Of a stretch of DNA of 64,000 bases, positions 40,842 to 49,136 are shown piece by piece. Below the pieces are notes generated by a model. It made no database searches and was not told the DNA's origin. It worked only from the letters and a program-made list of their open reading frames with translations. How positions within the stretch are numbered: position 1 is the first letter of the stretch; every line of letters begins with the position of its first letter. Source of the stretch: Candidatus Woesearchaeota archaeon (GTDB lineage Archaea > Nanobdellota > Nanobdellia > Woesearchaeales > JABMPP01); contig JAGVYD010000014.1 in the NCBI GenBank assembly GCA_018303405.1, positions 73,350-137,349 on the forward strand, read 5' to 3'. A program made the translations under genes and the position numbers.

Positions 40842-43445
40842 ATGTATTATCGCAGGAAGGCAGAGGAGGCATTCACAGAGCTCGGTTCAGGCGCATCCGG
40901 CCTTGCATCGCAGGAAGCAAAGGCCAGGATTCAAAAATTCGGGTATAACGCGCTGGATGAGGAAAAAAAATTAAGCCCCTGGAAAATATTCCTGAGCCAG
41001 TTCACCAGCTTTATTGTCTGGATTCTTTTTGGCGCCACTATTGTCTCGGTCATTGTCGAGGAGTATATAGACGCGGGAGTCATACTTGTCATAATTCTCC
41101 TCAATGGCATCCTCGGGTTTATACAGGAATTCAAGGCTGAAAAATCCCTTGAGGCCCTGAAAAAATTGGCGAGCCTTAAGGCAAAGGTATTGAGGGATGG
41201 GAAGGAAGTGTCAGTTGATGCAAAGGAACTTGTGCCCGGTGATGTCATTATTCTCAGGGAAGGGGACAAGGTGCCTGCTGACGCAAGGGTTTTCTTTGTT
41301 GAAAGGCTGGAATCCCAGGAAGCGAGCCTTACCGGGGAATCCACAAATGTCCATAAAGTGACGGATGCCATTGACAAGGACTGTGAAATTGCAGACCAGC
41401 ACAACATGGTGTTCTCTGGCACAGTCATAGTCAGGGGGACCGGAAAAGCAGTGGTTGTTGCAACTGGAATGCATACCCAGATTGGCAAGATTGCCAAATT
41501 GCTTGAAGAAAGCCAGGAAGAGCTGACCCCCCTCCAGGTCAAGCTCAAAAACCTTGGCAAATGGCTTGGCATTGCCACGATTGCCATCACGATAATTGTG
41601 TTTATAACAGGAATTCTGAGGGGGAAAGACTTTGCAGAAATGCTTCTGACATCGATAAGCCTTGCCGTGGCGGCCATCCCAGAGGGCCTGCCCGCAGTAG
41701 TGACAATCTCCCTTGCATTGGGAGTGCAGCGCATGATAAAGCGGCATTCCCTTATCAGAAAGCTGCCAAGCGTCGAAACATTGGGCTCCACAATGGTGAT
41801 ATGCACGGACAAAACAGGCACGCTCACCCATAACCAGATGACAGTGAGAAAGCTTTTTGTCAATGGAAAAGTTGTGGATGTCAGCGGCGAAGGCTACTCT
41901 GCCAAGGGGCAGTTTTCACAGAATCCCAGGGATTTCGAGCTGCTCCTGAGAATTGGCGCTGTTTGCAATGACGCGACATTGAATGGGGAGGAAGTGATGG
42001 GCGACCCCACTGAGGGCGCCTTGATAATAAGCGCAGCGAAGGCCGGCCTGAAGCACGAAGCCCTTCTGGCTTCAATGCCCAGGATTGAGGCAATTCCCTT
42101 TGATTCCGGAAGAAAGATGATGAGCACTGTCAATATGGCCGGCAGGAAGAGATTCATGTTTGTCAAGGGCGCGCCGGACATAATGGCAGACATTTGCGAC
42201 AGGATTATTATTGACGGTAAAATAAAGAGATTTGACAGCAGGGCCAAAAAGCAGGTCCTGGCGGAGAATGAGGAATTCGCCAAAAATGCGCTGAGGGTCC
42301 TTGGATTTGCGTACAAGGAACTGCCAGGCAAGGCCAAGATAACTGAAAAGGACGAAAACAGGCTGATTTTTGTTGGACTGCAGGCAATGATTGACCCGCC
42401 GAGGGAGGAAGTCAAGGAGGCAATTGCCCGGTGCAAAACAGCAGGTATAAGGGTTGTCATGATAACGGGCGACCATAAGACTACAGCCCAGGCAATCGCA
42501 GCAGAGCTGGGCATCATTGGAAAAAGCGTTGAGGGAAAAGAGCTTGACAGGATTGATCTTGATTCAGCAGTAGAGCAGATTTCTATTTATGCGAGGGTCA
42601 ATCCTGAGCACAAAATGAGGATTGTCGAAGCCTGGAAGCGCAGGGGTTTCATTGTGGCAGTCGGAGGGGATGGGGTCAATGATGCGCCCGCGCTAAAAAA
42701 AGCTGACATTGGCGTTGCAATGGGCATCACAGGTACGGATGTTGCCAAGGAAGCAAGTGACATGATTCTGACAGATGATAATTTTGCCTCAATTGTCAAT
42801 GCTGTGGAAGAAGGAAGGGGGATTTATGATAATATCAAGAAATTTGTCAATTTCCTTCTTGCCTGCAACATTGGCGAGGTATTGATTATATTCATAGCGG
42901 GTTTTCTTTTTGACAGCCTTCCATTGGCTGCAATCCAGCTGCTTTGGCTCAATCTGATTACAGATGGCCTGCCTGCCCTTGCCTTGGGAGTTGACCCCGC
43001 GGCCAGGAATATAATGCTTAGGAAGCCGCGCCATAAAAGTGAGGAAATACTCTCAAGGAATGTGCTGGTCAACATTGCCGGCACGAGCATCATTATTGCG
43101 GCAGTTGTCCTGTTCCTTTACTGGCTAAACCTTGATTTAGGCGTGGATGAGGCCAGGACAGTTGCCTTTACTGCCACAGTTGTTGTTGAAATGGCGATTG
43201 TGCTGATGATACGCAGCGTTTATGACACCAAGTTCTTTTCAAATAAATTTGTCTGGTTCGCCATTGCGAGCAGCATTGCCCTGCAGGTCCTGGTTGTGTA
43301 TTACCGGCCGCTGAATTCCATTTTCAAGACAGTGCCCTTGAATTTTATTGAATGGGTTGAGATCGTATTTGTGTCGCTCATAGCTTTTGGGTTCGGGCTT
43401 GTTGTCAGCAGGACAATCAGGAAAATGACCCATGAAGAGTTCTGA
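40842..43445 (+). CDS. P-type cation-transporting ATPase (Ca2+-type, IIA)
   Basis: 867 residues, typical of SERCA/PMR1-like pumps. The N-terminal cation-ATPase domain (EEAFTELGSGASGLASQEA) is followed by actuator motif SLTGES, membrane motif AIPEGLPAVVTISLALG, the phosphorylation site CTDKTGTLT with Asp323, the nucleotide domain, the hinge GDGVNDAPALKKADIGVAMG, and TM6 LNLITDGLPALALGVDP. PEGLPA and NL-x-TDG are the Ca2+-site segments of type IIA pumps. It likely exports Ca2+ (or Mn2+/Na+) with ATP. gaggtgc precedes the start. It is a complete, ordinary family member. Confidence 0.93.
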   Translation: MYYRRKAEEAFTELGSGASGLASQEAKARIQKFGYNALDEEKKLSPWKIFLSQFTSFIVWILFGATIVSVIVEEYIDAGVILVIILLNGILGFIQEFKAEKSLEALKKLASLKAKVLRDGKEVSVDAKELVPGDVIILREGDKVPADARVFFVERLESQEASLTGESTNVHKVTDAIDKDCEIADQHNMVFSGTVIVRGTGKAVVVATGMHTQIGKIAKLLEESQEELTPLQVKLKNLGKWLGIATIAITIIVFITGILRGKDFAEMLLTSISLAVAAIPEGLPAVVTISLALGVQRMIKRHSLIRKLPSVETLGSTMVICTDKTGTLTHNQMTVRKLFVNGKVVDVSGEGYSAKGQFSQNPRDFELLLRIGAVCNDATLNGEEVMGDPTEGALIISAAKAGLKHEALLASMPRIEAIPFDSGRKMMSTVNMAGRKRFMFVKGAPDIMADICDRIIIDGKIKRFDSRAKKQVLAENEEFAKNALRVLGFAYKELPGKAKITEKDENRLIFVGLQAMIDPPREEVKEAIARCKTAGIRVVMITGDHKTTAQAIAAELGIIGKSVEGKELDRIDLDSAVEQISIYARVNPEHKMRIVEAWKRRGFIVAVGGDGVNDAPALKKADIGVAMGITGTDVAKEASDMILTDDNFASIVNAVEEGRGIYDNIKKFVNFLLACNIGEVLIIFIAGFLFDSLPLAAIQLLWLNLITDGLPALALGVDPAARNIMLRKPRHKSEEILSRNVLVNIAGTSIIIAAVVLFLYWLNLDLGVDEARTVAFTATVVVEMAIVLMIRSVYDTKFFSNKFVWFAIASSIALQVLVVYYRPLNSIFKTVPLNFIEWVEIVFVSLIAFGFGLVVSRTIRKMTHEEF

Positions 43446-43650
43446 GTGTTTTGGCTTTTTCTTTAACGCGCCATATATGAAAATAATGATGAAAAAAGGC
43501 AATTCGCCAATATGAAGCATATATGAAATAGAAAGATTTATATACTAGATACTATAATAATATACATATTTGTATACTAATTTCCTTTTTAATAGCGTCA
43601 CCCAAAGAACCACCCTATCGTTGGGGAGGTATGTGCAGGAAGTTGTTAGA
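43446..43650 (+). promoter_or_regulatory. Promoter and long leader of the antiporter gene
   Basis: A TATA-like gatttatatac (about 43531-43541) would start a transcript with a leader near 190 nt. An imperfect stem, accaccc with gggaggt, flanks a loop near 43610-43630. The leader is long for this genome, so regulation through the RNA is possible. No known riboswitch class is recognised. Confidence 0.4.
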
Positions 43651-43749
43651 ATGAAAGCCGCGAGAAAAAAAGGCTTTCGCACACCCATGAATAACAAAGC
43701 CCAGAGAGGCAGCCATCTTGTTTGCCCCGGTATGCCAGGAGGCGAGTAG
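43651..43749 (+). CDS. Candidate 32-codon upstream ORF
   Basis: ATG at 43651 opens a frame of 32 codons (MKAARKKGFRTPMNN and onward, basic) whose TAG stop ends one base before the antiporter ATG at 43751. Its last codons contain that gene's ribosome-binding site (ccaggaggcgag). A perfect 7-bp hairpin (gaaagcc 43653-43659, ggctttc 43672-43678) covers its first codons. It could be a leader peptide that couples translation, or a chance ORF in the leader. Confidence 0.3.
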   Translation: MKAARKKGFRTPMNNKAQRGSHLVCPGMPGGE

Positions 43750-43750
43750 G

Positions 43751-45688
43751 ATGCAGCTGCTGATTAGTGATATTGCCGTAATTATAATAGCCGCGGCTTT
43801 ATTCGGATTCCTGTTCCGCCTGTTCAGGCAGCCAATTATAATAGCCTACATTGTTGCAGGATTCATAATCGGGCCATTCGGCCTGAATTATATCGGCAAT
43901 GAAAACACAATACTCGCCATCTCAGAGCTCGGCATCACTTTCCTTCTGTTTCTTGTAGGCATTGAACTGAACATAAACCACATTAGGGAAGTTGGAAAAG
44001 TTGTGCTGTTCGGCGGCATGATGCAGGTTGCATTGACTGCATTTTTCGGTGGAATCCTGAGCTTTTTTATTGGTTTCAGCCCAATAGAATCCTTTTACCT
44101 TGGCCTGGTGCTGGCCTTCAGCAGCACGCTTGTTGTAATCAAGCACCTGTCAGACAACAAGGAAATCAGCACCATACACGGCCGGATCATGATTGGGATA
44201 CTTGTCCTGCAGGATATTGTCGCTATAATGATTGTGACAATGCTCCCATCCCTGACTGACTTATCATTTGGGTCAGTAGGAAAAAGCGTGCTGAGCGGCC
44301 TCTCCTTGCTTGTGCTTGCTTATGTCACAAACAGGATAATGCTCAGGAAGATATTTGATTTTGCAGCAAAGACCCCTGAACTGCTCTTCCTTGCAAGCCT
44401 TGCTGTCTGCTTTATCTTTTCCTATCTGGCAACTATAATGGGCCTTTCTGCATCGATAGGGGCATTCCTGGCGGGAGTCATTATTGCCAACCTCCCCTAC
44501 TCGACAAACATTGTCGGCAAGATAAAGCCCCTTACAACTTTTTTCAGCGCATTGTTTTTTGTTGGCCTGGGAATGCAGATTGTGCCAGGTTCAATCCCAA
44601 ACATCATATTCCCGCTGGCAATCCTTGTAGGCATGGCTCTTTTCCTTAAGCCATTGCTTATGTTCCCGATAGTCTATTATTTTGGATACGACAGGAAGAC
44701 AGCCTTCCTTATCTCGGCGACAATGGCGCAAGTCAGTGAGTTTTCACTGATTGTTGTTGCGCAGGGAGTGATTTTGGCGCATCTGACGCCTGACATATTG
44801 TCCCTTGTAATTTTCCTCACTGCCATAACAATGGGCCTGTCCAGCTACCTGTCAAATAACGGCCTTGATTTGTTCCACAAATATTCGCACAACCTGGATT
44901 TTATTGACAGGATTTTCCAGCGGAGAAAGAGCTTTGCGCAGGAAAGCATGGATGCTGTGCAGGAAGCCCAGGTCATAATTAATGGCTATGAAAACATGTC
45001 TGGTAGCATCCTGGAAAGCTTCATGAATAAAGGGAAAAAGGTGCTGATAGTGGACAATGACCCGCAAATAATAAGGCAGTTAAGGGACCTGAAAGTGAAC
45101 TGCATGTATGGAGACCTTGCCCAGAGCGATGTGCTGGAAAATATAGACCTGTCAAAAGTTGAGGTTGTCATGTCAACTGTGCCGGCTTATGCGGACAGCC
45201 TGATTATTGTGCAGAAATTCAGGCAGGTTGGCAGGAAATCCGTATTGATCATGACGGCCAACAAGGTCAGCGAGTCATTTGCCCTGTATAACGCTGGCGC
45301 TGATTATGTTGTTATCCCCCATATTGAGGGAGAAAAGCAAATGGCCTACCTCCTGGAAGACTTTAATACTGATGTTTCCAAGGTCTTGTCAAAAAAGCTT
45401 GAGCATATTGCACAGCTGAAAAAAAGGCAGATACTCAAAGAGCAGTTCAATGGCGGCCATGAGAATTTCATGCAGGACATAGATGCAATGGTCAAGAACA
45501 TTGCTGACATAATTATTGAGAGCAGGAACAAGTTGAAAAGGCCGGAGCATGGCAAAGTCAATGCTTCTGTTGCCGCCAAAAAGAAGGCTCTGCACATGAC
45601 AAAGGCAGCCATGGATGCCCAGCAGCCATTGCAAAATGAAGATGCTGTTGCAGGGAAGGAAAAAGAGAAGGCAGGGGCAGAAGTATGA
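43751..45688 (+). CDS. CPA2-family cation/proton antiporter with C-terminal TrkA-N-like domain
   Basis: 645 residues from ATG 43751, chosen for the strong aggaggcgagtagg upstream; an in-frame start 11 codons earlier is less likely. About 12 membrane segments in the N-terminal 390 residues show KefB/NapA features: FLFRLFRQPIIIAYIVAGFI, LGITFLLFLVGIELN, LAFSSTLVVIKHLSD. A RCK/TrkA-N-like domain (about 415-550) follows; its Rossmann glycine motif is degenerate (INGYENMSGSILES rather than G-x-G-x-x-G), although the acidic end of strand 2 (VLIVDNDPQII) remains. A variable charged tail of about 100 residues ends it. It exports Na+ or K+ in exchange for protons. Nucleotide control may be altered by the motif change. 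Confidence 0.9.
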   Translation: MQLLISDIAVIIIAAALFGFLFRLFRQPIIIAYIVAGFIIGPFGLNYIGNENTILAISELGITFLLFLVGIELNINHIREVGKVVLFGGMMQVALTAFFGGILSFFIGFSPIESFYLGLVLAFSSTLVVIKHLSDNKEISTIHGRIMIGILVLQDIVAIMIVTMLPSLTDLSFGSVGKSVLSGLSLLVLAYVTNRIMLRKIFDFAAKTPELLFLASLAVCFIFSYLATIMGLSASIGAFLAGVIIANLPYSTNIVGKIKPLTTFFSALFFVGLGMQIVPGSIPNIIFPLAILVGMALFLKPLLMFPIVYYFGYDRKTAFLISATMAQVSEFSLIVVAQGVILAHLTPDILSLVIFLTAITMGLSSYLSNNGLDLFHKYSHNLDFIDRIFQRRKSFAQESMDAVQEAQVIINGYENMSGSILESFMNKGKKVLIVDNDPQIIRQLRDLKVNCMYGDLAQSDVLENIDLSKVEVVMSTVPAYADSLIIVQKFRQVGRKSVLIMTANKVSESFALYNAGADYVVIPHIEGEKQMAYLLEDFNTDVSKVLSKKLEHIAQLKKRQILKEQFNGGHENFMQDIDAMVKNIADIIIESRNKLKRPEHGKVNASVAAKKKALHMTKAAMDAQQPLQNEDAVAGKEKEKAGAEV

Positions 45689-45757
45689 GAGTATTTTTCA
45701 GAAACGTTTTTAAAGCATGGGCATCGACAAAATAGACAGGTTGTCATTCAATAACCC

Positions 45758-45851
45758 GGGCCCGTGGTCTAGTGGTCATGACGTCTCGTTGACGTGATTC
45801 CACTTAATCTCAAAATCGAGAAGGTCCCCAGTTCGAATCTGGGCGGGCCCA
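45758..45851 (+). tRNA. tRNA-Val(GAC) with 21-nt canonical intron
   Basis: 94 nt: a 73-nt mature tRNA plus a 21-nt intron at 45795-45815, between nucleotides 37 and 38. The acceptor GGGCCCG pairs with CGGGCCC, discriminator A. The T arm is CCCAG-TTCGAAT-CTGGG, the anticodon stem TCTCG/CGAGA, and the loop TTGAC-G-T has anticodon GAC. The junction folds into a complete bulge-helix-bulge motif. Its central helix is TTGA with TCAA, its bulges CGT and AAT, and its inner helix GATT with AATC. That is the substrate of archaeal splicing endonuclease. CCA is not encoded. Confidence 0.93.
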
Positions 45852-45967
45852 TTCATATTTCTTTAAATATCCTGCAAGATATATCACAACCAAAGAAAAT
45901 TTTATATAATCAACAAGAATAGATCCATCAGGCGTGCTTCATGGTGGCATGCCTAAAAGAGGCAAGC

Positions 45968-46441
45968 ATGGAACAGCAAGGGAACCAGCAGTCTTATTCG
46001 CAGCCTTATCCGATCTATACCCTGAGGCCGAGCGTCATGGGCGTAATGCTCCCAAAATTCATTCTTATGCTCTTATTGGGCGGATTGTTGTATTATGGGG
46101 GCTACCTCAACCTCAAATTCCTCAACATCAGGCTGACAACATTGTTCAAGCTGAGCATAATAGTCTGCACTTTCCTGGTTGTCGCATTCGCCCTTCTGAT
46201 GGAATACAAAAAAGCGATACGGATTGACTTTTACTTTTACAGCGACCGGCTCTATGCAAACGGAAAATGGGTTATGTACAGCTCAATAGGCCATATAGAC
46301 GCAAAAAGAGGGCCGATGGACCACCTGGCAAAGACTTGCAGCATCCACCTGGGCGACCAGGCTGTCCTAAAAAAAGTTCCTGACTCATTTAATATTTATC
46401 AGTACATCCAAAACCTGGTAAGCAGGGCAAAACAGCAATAG
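45968..46441 (+). CDS. Small membrane protein with PH-like C-terminal domain
   Basis: 157 residues from ATG 45968, chosen for gaggcaag just upstream; an earlier start at 45941 adds nine residues. Two membrane segments (about 35-85) are followed by FYFYSDRLYANGKWVMYSSIGHIDAKRGPMD. This beta-rich part resembles bacterial PH-type (bPH2/DUF304) domains, which also follow two membrane helices. The family's role is not defined; some members are involved in membrane-protein quality or secretion. It lies alone between tRNA-Val and the AI-2E family gene. Confidence 0.6.
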   Translation: MEQQGNQQSYSQPYPIYTLRPSVMGVMLPKFILMLLLGGLLYYGGYLNLKFLNIRLTTLFKLSIIVCTFLVVAFALLMEYKKAIRIDFYFYSDRLYANGKWVMYSSIGHIDAKRGPMDHLAKTCSIHLGDQAVLKKVPDSFNIYQYIQNLVSRAKQQ

Positions 46442-46507
46442 CAAACAGCTGTGCCTATGCTATGTTCTCCCAAAAAATTTATATATTGTCAAGAAAGGAA
46501 TTGAATT

Positions 46508-47563
46508 ATGCCAGCTGACGACACCAAGAAGTATATCCTGATTGCACTGCTTTTGCTGTCTGTATACTTGTCATTCCTTGTCATAAAGCCGATTTTCTAT
46601 GCGCTTCTCTGGGCGCTGGTGCTTGCCTACTTATTCACGCCGATCTACAGGATTGTTAACAAAAAAATCAGGAATGAAAGAGCATCTTCCCTGCTAATAA
46701 CATCCGCAATTGTTATCCTGACTGTTGTCCTTGCAACGGCAATCGTGAGCACCTTGAGCAATGAGATACTCATAACCTACTCTTCTGTTAAGGAAAGCTT
46801 CGATCCCGCAAATCTGGAGGTCAGGTGCCAAAATCCAGACCTTGTTTGCAAAGTGGCTGATATCCTAAGCCACGAGCAGATAAACCCGACGCCATACATC
46901 AACCAGGCGTTTAGCAAGCTCATGGACAAGATCGTTGAGCAGACTTCCAACTTGGCATTTTCCATTCCAGGCAAAGTGGTTGAATTGTTTATAGTATTTT
47001 TTGTCATGTACTATCTTTTCATCAACGGCGAGTCTTTTTTGAAATCCATCGCCAGCATACTCCCGATGGACAAAAAGCACAAGGAGCAGATTGTCAACAG
47101 GGTTTCCGATGTTGTCGGGGGAGTTGTCTACGGCCACATTCTCACTGCATTGATTGTCGGCGTGGTGGGCACAATTGGATTCTCAATGTTCAACATGTCA
47201 TCCCCGGTTTTATTGGGATTCCTTGTTGGCCTGGCCGCTTTTGTCCCTGGAATTTCAACCACGGTTATCTGGCTTCCGGTGGCAGTGTACCAATTTCTAA
47301 ATGGCTTTTACAGCCACGATAAGATACTGATGGCCAAGGGTGTTGGCATATTGCTTTTTGGCATTTTTGCGCTGGCATATATTGACAACATTATCCGCGC
47401 GAAATTGATAGGGGACAGGGCAAGAGTCCATCCTGCAATTGTCCTTATTGGCGCATTTGGAGGGCTGCTTTCCTTTGGATTTATTGGAATCTTCATAGGC
47501 CCATTGATTATCACGGTTTTCATCACACTTGTGGAGATTTATGGCGAAAGCCAGGACTGGTAA
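46508..47563 (+). CDS. AI-2E/PerM family membrane transporter
   Basis: 351 residues with about eight membrane segments: two pairs before a soluble central stretch (about 95-155), the rest after it. Typical motifs are KPIFYALLWALVLAYLFTPIY at the start, GHILTALIVGVVGTIGF, and FLVGLAAFVPGISTTVIWLP (PxxG-type segment), then RVHPAIVLIGAFGGLLSFGF and GIFIGPLII. Family members include TqsA and putative Na+/H+ antiporters; the physiological substrate in archaea is unknown. A 15-base gap to AMP phosphorylase suggests one transcript. Confidence 0.88.
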   Translation: MPADDTKKYILIALLLLSVYLSFLVIKPIFYALLWALVLAYLFTPIYRIVNKKIRNERASSLLITSAIVILTVVLATAIVSTLSNEILITYSSVKESFDPANLEVRCQNPDLVCKVADILSHEQINPTPYINQAFSKLMDKIVEQTSNLAFSIPGKVVELFIVFFVMYYLFINGESFLKSIASILPMDKKHKEQIVNRVSDVVGGVVYGHILTALIVGVVGTIGFSMFNMSSPVLLGFLVGLAAFVPGISTTVIWLPVAVYQFLNGFYSHDKILMAKGVGILLFGIFALAYIDNIIRAKLIGDRARVHPAIVLIGAFGGLLSFGFIGIFIGPLIITVFITLVEIYGESQDW

Positions 47564-47578
47564 AAGGAATAAGGCAAT

Positions 47579-49072
47579 ATGAAGCTAAAAATCAAGGACA
47601 TGGATGTTGAAACAGGCGGCCCGCTGGTGGCAGTCATGCATGTCGATGATGCGAAGATGCTGGACTTCCATCACGGAGACAGGGTAAGGCTGACTTACAA
47701 GGACAGGAAAGCAGTATCAATCCTCAATCTTGCCGAAAGCAAGAGAAGCGTGCCAATTGGCAGCATCGGATGCTATGAGGAAGTCCTGAGAAAGCTTGGG
47801 GCAAAGGGTGGGCAAAAAGTGGGCATTGCCCTGGAAGAAAAGCCGGCAAGTGTGCAGTATATCAAGAAGAAATTGAATGGAGGCACCCTGACCTACAAGG
47901 AGTTTTATCAGATTGTCAGCGATATTTCCCAGAACAAGCTCAATGATATCGAATTGACTTATTTTGTGTCTGCATGCCACACAAATGTCATGACCTTGAG
48001 GGAAACCATAGACCTGACAAAAGCAATGATTGCGACAGGGGATGTGTTGAAGCTCAAGAAAAAGCCAGTCATTGACAAGCACTGTGTTGGAGGTGTTGCC
48101 GGCAACAGGACAACAATGATAATTGTCCCAATTCTGGCTGCAGCTGGCCTGACCGTGCCAAAAACATCATCCAGGTCGATTACCAGCCCTGCCGGGACTG
48201 CTGACACTGTGGAAGTGCTTACAAAAGTTTCCTTTAATGTTGATAGGATGAAAAAGATTGTAAACAAGATTGGCGCCTGCATGGTTTGGGGCGGCTCAAT
48301 CAATCTTGCTCCGGCTGATGACAGGATAATCAGGGTTGAGCACCCGTTGAGCATTGACAGCCGAAGCCAGCTGCTGGCAAGCATAATCGCAAAAAAAGCC
48401 AGTGTTTCGGCCACTCATGTCCTGGTTGACATACCCGTCGGCAGGGGCGCAAAGATTGAGACAATGGATAAGGCAAGGGACTTGAAGCGCCAATTTGAAG
48501 TGATCGGAAGGAGCGTGGGCATCAGCATCAAAGTGATAATAACCGACGGCAGCCAGCCCATTGGAAACGGGCTCGGCCCTGCCCTGGAAGCGAGGGATGT
48601 GATGTGGATATTGAGGAATGATGAGAAAGGCCCCCGGGACCTTAGGAAAAAATCTGTAATGATGGCTGGACTGATTTTGGAAATGGCGGGCAAGGCAAGG
48701 AAAGGGCAAGGCAAGGAAAAAGCGCTGGATTTGCTCGAATCCGGAAAGGCCTATAAAAAAATGCAGGAAATCATTAGGGCGCAGGGCGGAAAAGTGAAAA
48801 GGCCTGAAGACCTTCCGATAGCCAAGTTTGCCCAGGATGTTTTTGCGGCCAAATCAGGCAGGATAACCCATATAGACAATACTTATATCAGCAAGATTGC
48901 AAGGGCAGCCGGGGCGCCCAGGGACAGCACCGCGGGTGTTTACCTATACCTTCACAAAAATGACCTTGTCAAAAAAGGCGAGATTTTGTTCACCATTTAT
49001 TCCAACAGCAGGCAAAGGCTGGATTTCGCCAGGGAACAAACGAGATTAAATGTTGGATTTGAGATTAAATAA
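47579..49072 (+). CDS. deoA: AMP phosphorylase
   Basis: 497 residues. The N-terminal 80 or so residues form the AMPpase-specific beta domain that thymidine phosphorylases lack. The catalytic core has KKPVIDKHCVGGVAGNRTTM, KTSSRSITSPAGTADTVEVL and GGSINLAPADDRI, family hallmarks. The enzyme converts AMP plus phosphate to adenine and ribose 1,5-bisphosphate, the entry to the archaeal nucleotide pathway that continues through R15P isomerase and type III RuBisCO. Those two genes are not in the window. It lies between the AI-2E family gene and GMP synthase. Confidence 0.93.
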   Translation: MKLKIKDMDVETGGPLVAVMHVDDAKMLDFHHGDRVRLTYKDRKAVSILNLAESKRSVPIGSIGCYEEVLRKLGAKGGQKVGIALEEKPASVQYIKKKLNGGTLTYKEFYQIVSDISQNKLNDIELTYFVSACHTNVMTLRETIDLTKAMIATGDVLKLKKKPVIDKHCVGGVAGNRTTMIIVPILAAAGLTVPKTSSRSITSPAGTADTVEVLTKVSFNVDRMKKIVNKIGACMVWGGSINLAPADDRIIRVEHPLSIDSRSQLLASIIAKKASVSATHVLVDIPVGRGAKIETMDKARDLKRQFEVIGRSVGISIKVIITDGSQPIGNGLGPALEARDVMWILRNDEKGPRDLRKKSVMMAGLILEMAGKARKGQGKEKALDLLESGKAYKKMQEIIRAQGGKVKRPEDLPIAKFAQDVFAAKSGRITHIDNTYISKIARAAGAPRDSTAGVYLYLHKNDLVKKGEILFTIYSNSRQRLDFAREQTRLNVGFEIK

Positions 49073-49105
49073 TTTCCTGCATTCCGCGCCGCGACAATCC
49101 CATAG

Positions 49106-49114
49106 TTTTTTAAA
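49106..49114 (+). promoter_or_regulatory. TATA element deciding the GMP synthase start
   Basis: The sequence tttttaaac is centred about 27 bases before the ATG at 49137. It predicts a leaderless mRNA and rules against the longer in-frame start at 49050, which would overlap the preceding gene. Confidence 0.65.
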
Positions 49115-49136
49115 CTTGCGCCGCCTTTTCAGAGTT

